Assembly: GCA_963809385.1 (NCBI GenBank)
Contig: CAWEJL010000016.1
Span: 124,001-188,000, forward strand
Direction of reading: 5' to 3'
DNA from: JAKAIY01 sp963809385
Lineage (GTDB): Bacteria; Chloroflexota; Ktedonobacteria; Ktedonobacterales; JADMIN01
DNA length: 64,000 bases
Part shown: positions 51,367 through 60,565 of the stretch, piece after piece
How the letters are laid out: each line of letters begins with the position of its first letter
How positions within the stretch are numbered: position 1 is the first letter of the stretch
Made by a program: the position numbers and the translations under genes
The notes under the pieces: generated by a model
Databases searched by the model: none
The model's input: the letters and a program-made list of their open reading frames with translations, nothing else
What the model was told of the DNA's origin: nothing

Positions 51367-52050
51367 CTAGGCGCGGGCGCCAGCGGGCGGTGGCTCGCGG
51401 AGGATGCGCTCGCGGAGGATGCGCTCGCCATCTTCGGTGGTCAGCGCGAAGATGCGGTCGTCGCTCTGGATCACCGTATCGCCTCTGGGGGTGAGATTGC
51501 GCTCGCCCCGGACGATCAGCGCGATGTTGACCGAGCTGGGCAGATCGAGCGTGCGGATGTCGCGGCCCGCCGCCGGGGAGTCTGGCGGAATGGTGACTTC
51601 GACGAGACCAAGGCCAATGCGGCTCAATGTCAGCAAGGGCACGAGGTTGTAGTGCGGGATCTGCTCTTCGATCAGGTGCAGGATGTGCGAGGTCGGGCTC
51701 ACCGTAATATCAATGCCCAGCGTCTGGAACAGCTCTTCGTTGGCTGGATTGTTGACGCGGGCGATCGTGTGCTTGCAGTGAAAGCGCTCCTTGGCGACCT
51801 GGCAAATTACCAGATTGTCCTCGTCGTCGCCGGTGACGGCGATCACCATATCCGCGCGCGAGCAGCCGACGGCCTCCAGTGTGCGCGCCTCGCAGGCGTC
51901 GCCACGAGCCACGGCGGCCCCCAGCTCCAGGCGGAGCTGTTCAATGCGGCGCGGGTCTTTATCGAGCAGCAGGACCTCGTGGTCCTGCTTGAGCAGCTCG
52001 CGTGTAAGGTAGTAGCCAACCTGACCGCCGCCGCCAATCAAAATGTACAT
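51367..52050 (-). CDS. TrkA-type K+ uptake regulatory protein (RCK N and C)
   Basis: A 227-residue protein. The N-terminal Rossmann domain (YILIGGGGQVGYYLTREL, then DKDPRR and VTGDDEDNL) binds NAD(H) or nucleotide, and the C-terminal RCK domain ends in a short Arg-rich tail. Such proteins gate Trk/Ktr K+ channels. A second TrkA-like gene lies 33 bases upstream, so the pair probably acts together. No channel subunit (TrkH) is adjacent. Confidence 0.92.
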   Translation of the reverse strand: MYILIGGGGQVGYYLTRELLKQDHEVLLLDKDPRRIEQLRLELGAAVARGDACEARTLEAVGCSRADMVIAVTGDDEDNLVICQVAKERFHCKHTIARVNNPANEELFQTLGIDITVSPTSHILHLIEEQIPHYNLVPLLTLSRIGLGLVEVTIPPDSPAAGRDIRTLDLPSSVNIALIVRGERNLTPRGDTVIQSDDRIFALTTEDGERILRERILREPPPAGARA

Positions 52051-52083
52051 GTGCTTCCTTTGTTGATCGGGAAATGGAGCTCG

Positions 52084-52599
52084 CTAGGCGCGCGGGGCGC
52101 CGCTTTTCGCTGAATCGGGCGCGGGCAGGGGCGCGGGATCGCGCACGGGTACGGCGGCGCCGGTGGCGATGGCGCTGGCAGGTGACTTTTCGCGGCCCGT
52201 CACCCCCTTGAGGGTGTCACGCAGGAGCTTGGCGCCGATGACGGTGGGGCTGATGCTGTGGAGGCCGAGCTCGTTGTAGGTGCGCTGGCGCAGCGGGTCA
52301 TAGATGCGGCAGACGACGTGCTCGATCTTGAAGATGCGCTGGGCGATCTGGGCTGCCATGATATTGCGGTTGTCACCGTTGGTGACGGCGGCGAATCCGT
52401 CGGCCTCTTCGATGCCAGCGCGCTTCAGCGTCTCCATGTCGGTGCCGTCGCCGACAACCGTCTGGACGCTGATGCGGTCGTCGAGACGTGAGAAGGCCTC
52501 GGCGTTCTGGTCAATGACGGTGACCGCGTTGCCGTCGAGGCTCATCAGCCGGGCCAGCTCCGCGCCGACGCGGCCGCAGCCCACAATTATAATATTCAC
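52084..52599 (-). CDS. TrkA-N domain protein
   Basis: A 171-residue protein with one NAD-binding RCK_N domain (IIIVGCGRVGAELARLMSLD, VVGDGTDMETLKRAGI, VTNGDNRNIMAAQIAQRIF) and a short Pro/Ala-rich tail instead of a C-terminal RCK domain. It precedes the full TrkA gene in the same operon, and the two together make a typical two-component KtrA/TrkA-like pair. Confidence 0.92.
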   Translation of the reverse strand: MNIIIVGCGRVGAELARLMSLDGNAVTVIDQNAEAFSRLDDRISVQTVVGDGTDMETLKRAGIEEADGFAAVTNGDNRNIMAAQIAQRIFKIEHVVCRIYDPLRQRTYNELGLHSISPTVIGAKLLRDTLKGVTGREKSPASAIATGAAVPVRDPAPLPAPDSAKSGAPRA

Positions 52600-53176
52600 C
52601 GGTGTGTCATCCCTCGGAGCCCGCCTGGCGGTGTCGTCTGGTGGCTCGCTGTATGGTCGCTGTATGGTGTTTCATGCCGTTGTGCGCCACGCGTCGTAGC
52701 GCGCGCCCAGCATATCAGAGACAAGTATAGGGCGCAACCACCAATTATACCACACGAATCAGGCATGTGAGCGGTCTTTGCCGCCACCACGCCTGCCTGC
52801 GCAGGCTCCCCGCCGCGCCGCTGTTCGCGCCATGCGCCAGCTATGCCCGGCATTTTACACGCTTTGGCGCCGCCGTTTCAATGGCGGCGAGCACGCGACC
52901 GCGACTCCCCGCTCCTTGCTGGTTCGCATAGGGATTATCAAGCGTTTGCGCTGTTTCAGGCCAGGGACGGGAAACTCCGCACGCTTGTGGCGCGCTCAGG
53001 CGGGAAGCGACCTCACAATCACGTCACAGGTGTTGACAGAGGCCATGCGATCACTACTACGAGCATGGACGGATCGCGCGCCCAATGCTACAATCTGCGA
53101 TGCGTCGGGACGCCCGAAGCACCGCATGTTTGGCTGACGTCGCGGGCGGTGTCTGGCGCGAGGAGTATCGAACGCC
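52600..53176. other. Intergenic region between trkA pair and MerR gene
   Basis: A TATAAT on the minus strand at 52744-52749 could be the -10 box of the trkA operon. No gene recognised. Confidence 0.4.
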
Positions 53177-54251
53177 ATGCTCGCTCGTGAATCACGTGTC
53201 CAGCCGCCCGCGCTGGATAGCTACTCCGATATGCCGCTCTACAATACGAAGGCGGTCGTACGGCAGACGGGCGTGCCCGCGCCGACCCTGCGCGCGTGGG
53301 AGCGGCGCTACGGCATCCTGGCGCCCCGGCGCGGCGAGAACGACTACCGCCTCTACTCCGAGCGCGACATGGCGATCGTCACCTGGCTGCGCGAGCGGGT
53401 GGAGAGCGGGCTGACGATCAGCCAGGCCATCGCGCTGCTGCGCTCGCTCGACCCAGGGCGCAAGCGCCGCCGTGGCCGCACGCTGACTGGCCCCATCACC
53501 CACGAATCGCCCGAGAGCGCCTACACGCTCGACATCGCCGCCACGCCCACCGCGCCCGCTCCCCCCACGCCGCGGGCCGCTGCCGTCGCCCCGGTCGCGC
53601 AGCCGCTGCGCTTCTCCCTCAACGACCTCAGCGAGACGCTGATTCAATCACTTCATCAACCTCGATGAAGTCCCGGCCAGCGGCGTGATCGCGCAAGCCT
53701 TCGCCATCTACCCCGTCGAAGACGTCTGCCTGTACCTCTTCGTTCCGGCCCTGGCGCGCATTGGCCAGCTTTGGCGCGATGGCGAGGTCACGGTCACCGT
53801 CGAGCATTTCGCCTCCGCCATCGTGCGTGGGCAGCTCGAGACGCTTTTTCGCTCGACGCCCTCTAGCCAGGCGAGCCCGCTGGTTCTGGTGGGCTGCGCG
53901 CCGGGCGAGCTCCACGAGCTTGGCGCGTTGACTCTGGCGCTGTTCCTGCGACGCGCCGGGCTGCGGGTGGTGTACCTGGGCCAGAGCGTCGAGCTAGAGA
54001 GCCTGATTAGCGCCGCCGAATCAGCGCGGCCCGCCTGCGTGCTGCTCTCCGCCGCCATGCGACCCCAGGCCGAGGCGCTGGTGGAGATCGGGCGGCGGCT
54101 CGACGCGCTGGACGCGGGCAAGCCAGCCTTCTTCTTCGGCGGCCAGGCGTTCATCAGTGAGCCGGAGATCGCGCGCCTGATCCCCGGCGTCTGCCTCGAA
54201 GGTGACGCCAGCCAGGCGACAGACGAGATCAAGCGCAGGCTTTCCGCATGA
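53177..54251 (+). CDS. MerR-family regulator with B12-binding domain (frameshifted)
   Basis: ATG 53177 with GAGGAG upstream. The MerR DNA-binding domain (YNTKAVVRQTGVPAPTLRAW, ERRYGILAPRRGENDYRLYS) is followed by a Pro/Ala linker, a B12-cap-like helical domain (VPALARIGQLWRDGEVTVTV, EHFASAIVR) and a Rossmann B12-binding domain with GELHELG, matching the (D/E)xHxxG cobalamin motif, then VYLGQSVELESLI. A shift near 53656 joins the parts. About 355 residues. Relatives of the CarH/LitR type use adenosylcobalamin as a light sensor; no carotenoid gene is adjacent, so the target is unknown. Confidence 0.9.
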
Positions 54252-55179
54252 CCGCGCCCCATTCTCCGCTGGCCGCGCTGGCGCGTCCACCGCGCCCCGC
54301 CGCGCCTTCCCGCGCCGTCTGCCGTGGTATACCTGGGCCGGGCTGGCGCTGAACATCTTCTCCTGGGCCTCGATGTGGGCGCGGCTCGGCTTCTGGTGGC
54401 CGTATATGTTCTTCCCGCTCTGGTTCGGCTTCATCCTGGTCCTCGACGGGCTGAACGTGGCGATCCGGGGGACCTCGCCACTGGCGCGCGGACCGTGGCG
54501 CTTCGCGGCGCTGTTCCTGTTCTCCAGCCCGTTCTGGTGGGTGTTCGAGGGACTCAACGCGCCGGTGGGCAACTGGCGCTACCACGTGGACCACACGTAC
54601 TCACCGCTGAGCTACGTCTTCTGGACTTCGCTGGACTTTAGCACCGTGCTGCCCGCCGTGATGGAGATGGCGGAGCTGGTGGCGGCGATTCCTGCGCTGC
54701 GGCCGCGCCTGGCGCCGGGGAGCGCGGGGCGGCGGCTGCCAGTTCCCGCCGCGCTGGGGCTGATGGCGCTCGGCGCGGCGATGTTCGCCGCGCCGTTCAT
54801 CTGGCCGCGCTACGCTTTCCCGCTGGTCTGGCTGTGCCTGATCTTCCTGCTGGACCCGATCAACAACCTGGCGCGGCGGCCCTCAGCGTTCGGGCGGCTG
54901 CTGGCGGGTGACTGGCGCTTCATCGTGGCGCTGCCGCTGGCGACGCTGGTCTGCGGCTTCTTCTGGGAGATGTGGAACTCGCGGGCGCTGCCCGGCTGGA
55001 GCTACATCATCCCGTACCTGAACGCGCCGCCCTATCTCTTCGGTGGCCCAACACCGCATCTCTTCGCGATGCCGCTGCCGGGCTATCTGGGCTATCTGCC
55101 CTTCGGCGTCGAGCTGTTCGCGATGTACCAGTTCGCACTGCTGCTCCTGCGCATCCGCGACGACCACCTGGGCATCTGA
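54248..55179 (+). CDS. Conserved membrane protein (frameshifted)
   Basis: ATG 54248 overlaps the MerR stop (ATGA). After about 20 codons a shift near 54313 leads to LPWYTWAGLALNIFSWASMW and seven to eight helices, with a conserved-looking FEGLNAPVGNWRYHVDHTYS loop and a central DPINNLARRPS loop. About 310 residues. No family recognised. Coupling to the MerR-B12 gene suggests that it is a co-expressed partner rather than a target. Confidence 0.65.
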
Positions 55180-55277
55180 GCGCGGCGCTTCCCCCGAAAA
55201 AGAGCGCGCCACCGGGACCCTGAGAACGGCTCCGGTGGCGGCGTTGTACGTCCATGATACCCAATGCGCGGGCCTGG

Positions 55278-56054
55278 TTACTGCGCGCTGGTCGCTGTGG
55301 CGGCGGGCGCGGCGCCCTGGGCCGCGATGCGGATGGCGATCACCCGGTTGTTGTAGACCACCAGCGTCACGGTTTCGCCGGGGGTGACGGCGCTGGCCTG
55401 CGCGGGGCCTTTGACGCCCGCCTGATGGTAGCGGACGTGGGGGGCGAGCGTCGCGATGACGGCGACGCCATCGGCGCGCGTCAGGCGAATCTGGGTGGAC
55501 GAGATGGACTGGACCACTCCCGCGATCGAGCTGTATCTCGCGCGTCTTGCCGTTGCGGATGATGGTCAGGTCAGCGTAGGCGTAGCCCTTGAACATGCCG
55601 CGCCCGCCGACGTGGACCGCCGCGCCGTTCTGTGAGAGGACGGCGACCGCGCGCCCGTCGAGCTTCGAGAAGTCTTTCGGCGTCTTGCCCTTCGCGCCCC
55701 AGAGCGTGCTGGGTGAGACGGTGAGCGTGGCGCTGCTACCGTCGGCGCGCTTGAGGGTGATGGCGGAAGATGAGGCCGAGGTGACGGTCCCGACATCCAG
55801 CGTATACGTCACCCACGCGCCGTTGTCGCTCAGAATGACCGTGCCGTGAATGATATGGCCGCGAGACCGGCATGGGCGGCTTTGGCGGCGCCCGTCTTGG
55901 CGGCTGGCGTCGCCTGCTGGAGGTTGAGCGTGGTGAGCGCGGTCAGGGGCAGCGCGCCATTAGCGGCGGCCACGCCGACGCCGCCGAGGCCAACCGCGCC
56001 GAGCAGCGCCGCTCCGATGACAGCCAGCTTGTATTTGACCAAAAACGCGAGCAT
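55278..56054 (-). CDS. Exported DUF5666-like protein (frameshifted)
   Basis: ATG 56054 with AGGAGG 10 bases upstream. An N-terminal helix LAVIGAALLGAVGLGGVGVA acts as signal or anchor. Shifts near 55862 and 55532 are needed. Two OB-like repeats read DVGTVTSASSSAITLKRADG, then FSKLDGRAVAVLSQNG, and AGVVQSISSTQIRLTRADG, then VTPGETVTLVVYNNRVIA, the pattern of DUF5666 (G.V.S.....I...R.DG, ....G..V.V...). About 255 residues. Role unknown, probably extracytoplasmic. Confidence 0.7.
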
Positions 56055-56179
56055 GGTATGACGCCTCCTACTATACTGATCGAGGAAGTTTGATCGGGTG
56101 GGAATCGCGGTTCTGCCCATCTCTGCCTATGACTCTACGGGTCGCGGCTGAAAGCTGGCTGAGGAGGAGGCGGCGCTGG

Positions 56180-56602
56180 CTAAGAATCGGCTGAGTCTGT
56201 AGCGCGGGGCCAGATGTAGGGTAGGTCGGGAGACTCGGTCCAGCCATAGCGGCTATAGAACTCCGCATCCTTGCGCAGCAGATTGGCGCGGTGCGCGGCG
56301 TGGAACGCCGGGTCGCCCAGCCACGGCGGCGTCTCCGGCGCGCCGGCCACCTCGACGATACCCATGGTATTGCGGTAGCCGCGCTGTGTCCATTCAATGA
56401 TCATTGCGTTCATGTAGAGGCGCAACGCGTCCTCATAGCCGCGCCACATCTCCACCGCCGGATGATGCTGCCAGCCCCGCCGCGAGGGGTCAGCGAGAAC
56501 ATTGAGAATCTGGAACGCTTCAACCCGCTGCTTGCCAAGCCGCCTGCTATCGAGGCATGCCGCCGTCCGCGCGAAGTCGGGATAGGGGAGAAAGGTCTGC
56601 AT
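56180..56602 (-). CDS. Pyr_excise-like (MSMEG_6728 family) protein
   Basis: About 140 residues from ATG 56602: MQTFLPYPDFARTAACLDSR, then RLGKQRVEAFQILNVLADP and WQHHPAVEMWRGYEDALRLY are the family landmarks. The family is assigned to the pyrimidine-dimer DNA glycosylase (Pyr_excise, T4 endonuclease V-like) clan, but activity has rarely been shown. Extended frames upstream to 56671 exist without a good ribosome-binding site. Confidence 0.8.
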   Translation of the reverse strand: MQTFLPYPDFARTAACLDSRRLGKQRVEAFQILNVLADPSRRGWQHHPAVEMWRGYEDALRLYMNAMIIEWTQRGYRNTMGIVEVAGAPETPPWLGDPAFHAAHRANLLRKDAEFYSRYGWTESPDLPYIWPRATDSADS

Positions 56603-56788
56603 ATCCTGCGCGTCCTTTGACTTGAGCATGCGAATGGCCCAGCGCGTGGAGTGCGCGGCCCCCTCCACCATTCATAGCGAAAGACGCGCTTTGATTGCCA
56701 GTCCAGTGACAACATGACGCCACCCCACGCTGATGCTCCGCGCGGAGTGGCGTATGGACAATAGGAAGGCAGACTGGTGATCGGACGC

Positions 56789-57901
56789 CTACAGCGTGTA
56801 GTCGCCGGTGTGCGCGTCTTCGAGGTAGCGCGCCAGCAGAGACGCGGCGGCGTCGAGGTCGGCGACGCTGATCATCTCGTTGACGGTGTGGACGTAGCGC
56901 GAGGGAATCGAGATGGTGATCGCCGCCGCGCCGCCCTTCGCCCGCTGCATCGCCCCGGCGTCCGTCCCGCCACGCGGCAGCACTTCGAGCTGGTGGGCGA
57001 TCTCGTGGCGCTCGGCTACCGCGCGCAGATGCGCGACCAGCTTGAAGTTGGGGATGAAGCTGGAGTCGAAGACCTTGATCGCGGCGCCCGCGCCCAGGCG
57101 TGTCACGGCGTCGGGATCGGGCATGCCTGGGGTGTCCACCGCCAGCGTCGTGTCAATCGCGATCGCCACGTCGGGGTCCACGCTGAACGAGGCGGTCATC
57201 GCGCCGCGCAGGCCGACCTCCTCCTGGACGGTGGCGACGGCGATCACCGTCGCGCTGTGCTTGCCAAGCTGGCGCAGCGCCTCGATCATCGTGAAGACGC
57301 CGGTGCGGTCGTCCATCGCCTTGCCGATCACGTTGTCGCCGGTGCGCTCGAACGTGCGGTCGAGGGTGATGGAATCGCCGAGGGAGACCAGCTCTTTGAC
57401 ACGCTCGCCGGGCATGCCGAGGTCAATGTAGAACTCTTCCAGCTTGGGGCCGGCGGGCTTTTCGTCGCCCAGCAGGTGGATGGGCTTGGTGGCGGGGGTC
57501 AGCACGCCACGCAAGCGCTCGCCGGAGCGGGTGTGGACGATGACGCGCTGGGCGACGAGCACGCGCGGATCAAAGCCGCCCAGCGGCTGGATGCGGATGA
57601 AGCCGCGCTCGTCGATGTAGCGCACCATGAAGCCGATCTCGTCCATGTGCGCGGCGAGCATCACACGCGGCGCCTTCGCGCCGCCGGAGCCGCGCTTGAT
57701 GGCGATCACGTTGCCCAGCGCGTCCACCGAAAGCTCGTCCACCAGCGGGCGCAGCTCCTCGATGACCAGCGCGCGCACGAGTTCCTCGCGGCCCGAGACG
57801 CCCGGCGTCTCGCTCAGCCGCTTGAGCAGGTCGAGATTGACGCCGCGCGTCTCGGCTTTCGGCGCGGTCTTGCCATTCTTGCCAGGGGATTTCACCGCCA
57901 T
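56789..57901 (-). CDS. M42 family metallo-aminopeptidase
   Basis: A 370-residue protein. VMLAAHMDEIGFMV holds the first metal histidine and the aspartate, GKAMDDRTGVF the bridging aspartate, VQEEVGLRGA the catalytic glutamates, IAIDTTLAVDTPG the next metal ligand, and PSRYVHTVNEM the last histidine. This is the FrvX/PepA-like M42 pattern; such enzymes form dodecameric tetrahedra and trim peptides. Intact frame. An N-terminal extension of about 20 basic residues is unusual. Confidence 0.95.
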   Translation of the reverse strand: MAVKSPGKNGKTAPKAETRGVNLDLLKRLSETPGVSGREELVRALVIEELRPLVDELSVDALGNVIAIKRGSGGAKAPRVMLAAHMDEIGFMVRYIDERGFIRIQPLGGFDPRVLVAQRVIVHTRSGERLRGVLTPATKPIHLLGDEKPAGPKLEEFYIDLGMPGERVKELVSLGDSITLDRTFERTGDNVIGKAMDDRTGVFTMIEALRQLGKHSATVIAVATVQEEVGLRGAMTASFSVDPDVAIAIDTTLAVDTPGMPDPDAVTRLGAGAAIKVFDSSFIPNFKLVAHLRAVAERHEIAHQLEVLPRGGTDAGAMQRAKGGAAAITISIPSRYVHTVNEMISVADLDAAASLLARYLEDAHTGDYTL

Positions 57902-58117
57902 GCGCTACTCCTTTGGAGTACATGAATCCTCACCCCTATCACGCCGGCCGCCGCTTTGGATGAGGTATAACAATCCCTGAGCGCGCCGGAAACAACGGCG
58001 CGCGTGCGGTATCGCGTGTGCGAGAGTGGGGGATGCGTATCAGGCTGCGTAGAATGCGCCGGGGATGTGGCGCCGCCTGTATGACGCGATTATACCATGA
58101 CGGGGTAGTTGAGGAAG

Positions 58118-59917
58118 ATGCGCATCATACACGCCGTTCCCGATAGGGTACTCGCCCGCGCTCGCCGCGCCTTGCCCGCGCTCGCCATCATCCTGCTGGC
58201 GAGCGCCATCCGGGTAGGGCTGATCGCCGCGGGCTGGCCCGGAACCGATAGCGACGATTCCACGATGGGCCTGATCGCCCTCCACATCCTCACCCACGGC
58301 GAGCGCCCGATCTTCTTCTACGGCCAGGCCTATATGGGGACGATCGAGGCCTACCTGGGCGCGCTGATGTTCGCGATTTTCGGCGTCTCGCTCTTCGCGC
58401 TCAAGCTCGGCCTCGTCCTGCTCTACGCCGCGTTCATGGCCGTCATGTACCTGCTGCTCGCGGGCCTTTTCACGCGCCGCTGGGCGCTCGCCGGGCTGCT
58501 GCTGTTGAGCCTGGGCGCCGACGCCATGCTCTTTCAGCAACTCAACGCGTATGGCGGCTATCTGGAGACGATCTTCTTCGGCGCCCTTATGATCACGCTG
58601 GCGCTCTGGCTTGCGCGTGGCTCCCGGCCATTCGACACGTCCCGCGCCCGGCTGGCCGGATTCGCCGCCTGGGGTCTGGCCGCCGGCCTGGGCATCTGGA
58701 GCGACCCGCTGGTCAGCCCGTTCGTCGCACTGACGGCGCTGCTGATTGGCGTCTTCGCTGGCCGCGAGGCGCGCGGGCGCGCGGGCGGAATCGCGCTGCT
58801 GGCGTTGCTGATTGGCGTCTCCCCCTGGTTCGTCTATATCGTGTCCGCCCGCGCTCCCTCAGCGGCGGCCAGCTTTCTCCAGCGTGTGCCGCAAGTGACC
58901 TCGGCGCCCGGCGTCGCGTCGCGCGCGCCCGCTCCGTCGCCGCTCCAGATCGTCGCGCTCCACATCGAAGGCGCGATCGTGGTCGCCGTTCCCAACGAAA
59001 CCGGCGCAAGCGCGCTCTGCTCGATTTCACAGAACGCGCTCTGGCCGCCCAGTCAGTGGAGCGCCGCCAGCGCGCCCTGCCTGGCGGCGCGCGGACTCTG
59101 GGGCGCCAGCTACCTGGGGCTGCTGGCGCTCGCCTGCGCCATCGAGGCCCAAACGCTTCGCGGGCTGTGGCGCGCGGGCCGCGCGGCATGGAAGCCCGAA
59201 CAGCGCCGCGCCGCCGCCATCAGCGCCAGCCGCCTCGCCGCGCTGCTGGCCCCCGCCGGTACGGTCGCGCTGTTCACCCTTAGCTCCGCCTCGGCGACCG
59301 CCCCCGCGATCTATGACCGCTACCTGATCTCGTTCCTGATCGCCACGCCGGTCATGCTCGGCTCGCTCTGGGCGCGCGCCGCGTCGAGCGCCGCGCGTGT
59401 CTGGCCGCGACCATTCCACGCCACCGCGCCGCGCGCCCTCCCCTGGTCGCGTCTCGCCGTGGGGACCGTCTACGCGGGCCTGCTGGCGACGCTGCTGGCC
59501 GGGGTAGCGGGCGCCTGGCGATTGACTGCGGCGCAGCCCGCTTTTTTCCGCGTGCAGAACGACCTGATCCAGCGCCTCATCGCCGGTGGCGATACCCGTG
59601 TCTACTCCGAGTTCTGGACCTGCTACCGCATGATCTTCCTCAGTGACGAGCGCGTGGTGTGCAGTGTGCTCAATGCCGACCTCACGCACCGCCCCAGCCG
59701 CTACGCGCCGTATGACGCGCTGGTGGCGGCTACCACTAATCCGGCCTACGTCTTCCCCCTCCGCACCAGTCAGGCCGTCAACTTCGAGCGCGCCGCCCGT
59801 CAGCATGGCTGGCGCGTCAGCGTCACTATCGTAGATGGCGTCTACGGTATCTACCACGTTGAGCAATTCACCCCCGGCGCCACCTCCCCACCCGCCGCGC
59901 AACCCGCCACCCCATGA
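58118..59917 (+). CDS. PMT-like multi-spanning membrane protein
   Basis: About 599 residues, starting at ATG 58118 (a TTG at 58109 is the alternative). It begins with a membrane helix, then the exoplasmic PGTDSDDSTMGLIALHILTH loop with paired acidic residues and FFYGQAYMGTIEAYLGALMF, which match a GT39/PMT-superfamily group. About ten helices follow and a soluble C-terminal domain (VYSEFWTCYRMIFLSDERVV). It probably transfers a sugar from a lipid carrier; acceptor unknown. Confidence 0.7.
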   Translation: MRIIHAVPDRVLARARRALPALAIILLASAIRVGLIAAGWPGTDSDDSTMGLIALHILTHGERPIFFYGQAYMGTIEAYLGALMFAIFGVSLFALKLGLVLLYAAFMAVMYLLLAGLFTRRWALAGLLLLSLGADAMLFQQLNAYGGYLETIFFGALMITLALWLARGSRPFDTSRARLAGFAAWGLAAGLGIWSDPLVSPFVALTALLIGVFAGREARGRAGGIALLALLIGVSPWFVYIVSARAPSAAASFLQRVPQVTSAPGVASRAPAPSPLQIVALHIEGAIVVAVPNETGASALCSISQNALWPPSQWSAASAPCLAARGLWGASYLGLLALACAIEAQTLRGLWRAGRAAWKPEQRRAAAISASRLAALLAPAGTVALFTLSSASATAPAIYDRYLISFLIATPVMLGSLWARAASSAARVWPRPFHATAPRALPWSRLAVGTVYAGLLATLLAGVAGAWRLTAAQPAFFRVQNDLIQRLIAGGDTRVYSEFWTCYRMIFLSDERVVCSVLNADLTHRPSRYAPYDALVAATTNPAYVFPLRTSQAVNFERAARQHGWRVSVTIVDGVYGIYHVEQFTPGATSPPAAQPATP

Positions 59918-60565
59918 ACGCGCCCCCGCGCGCCGTCTGTCTGGATTTCCTGAATGTGCGCGGAAACGCTAAACTATTCGCCATTTAACGCCGTTGATTG
60001 TGCAATTAGCATAAATCGCGTATACGTATCACCTGTCACTCTGCCTATATGTCAACTCCACCCTGTCCGGTTACACTTGCGCGTATACAGGAAAGCGCAA
60101 GCGGGCGTGTAGGTATTTCACCGCTTCAGGCATTGGTATTCCTGGATTTCTCCATTGTAGGAGTCGCAGCCTCGCCGGTGAGGATATGGCGCTGGCTGCG
60201 CGCTCGCCGCCAAACCGCCGTCATTCCGCTCGATGTGCGACTTGCCCAATTTGCCTGTTTCTAAGCAGTGGAAGGCGGCGTTCGATGACACGCGACACGC
60301 TGGCGCCGCGTGACGTTGTTGAGGTGGGAGGAGTATTGCGCAGGGATTGTGATTCAGCGATTCAGCGATTCAGCGATTCAGCGATTCAGCGATTCAGCGA
60401 TTCAGCGATTCAGCAGAAGAAGCGGCTCGGTCAATGATGTGCGGGCCATCTGCCTCCAGGAGGCGCATTGTTGCGCTTTGCGGGATCCAGTGTCCTTCGT
60501 CCGTTGACCCTGGCATCGCGGTGGTTCTCCCGCGCATGCCTCGTACAGCTGAAAGGTCCGCTCAC
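59918..60565. other. Intergenic region with an 8-bp tandem repeat
   Basis: Apart from the microsatellite at 60351-60414, a short frame at 60049-60264 is not convincing. A promoter for amt probably lies here. GC is lower than in the neighbours. Confidence 0.45.
60351..60414 (+). repeat. Microsatellite, eight copies of GATTCAGC
   Basis: Eight perfect head-to-tail copies of an 8-bp unit, about 150 bases upstream of the amt start. Copy number can change by slippage. Confidence 0.95.

Noticed and set aside
60351..60414. Tandem GATTCAGC units as a CRISPR array
   Set aside because: The units are contiguous with no spacers, so this is a microsatellite.
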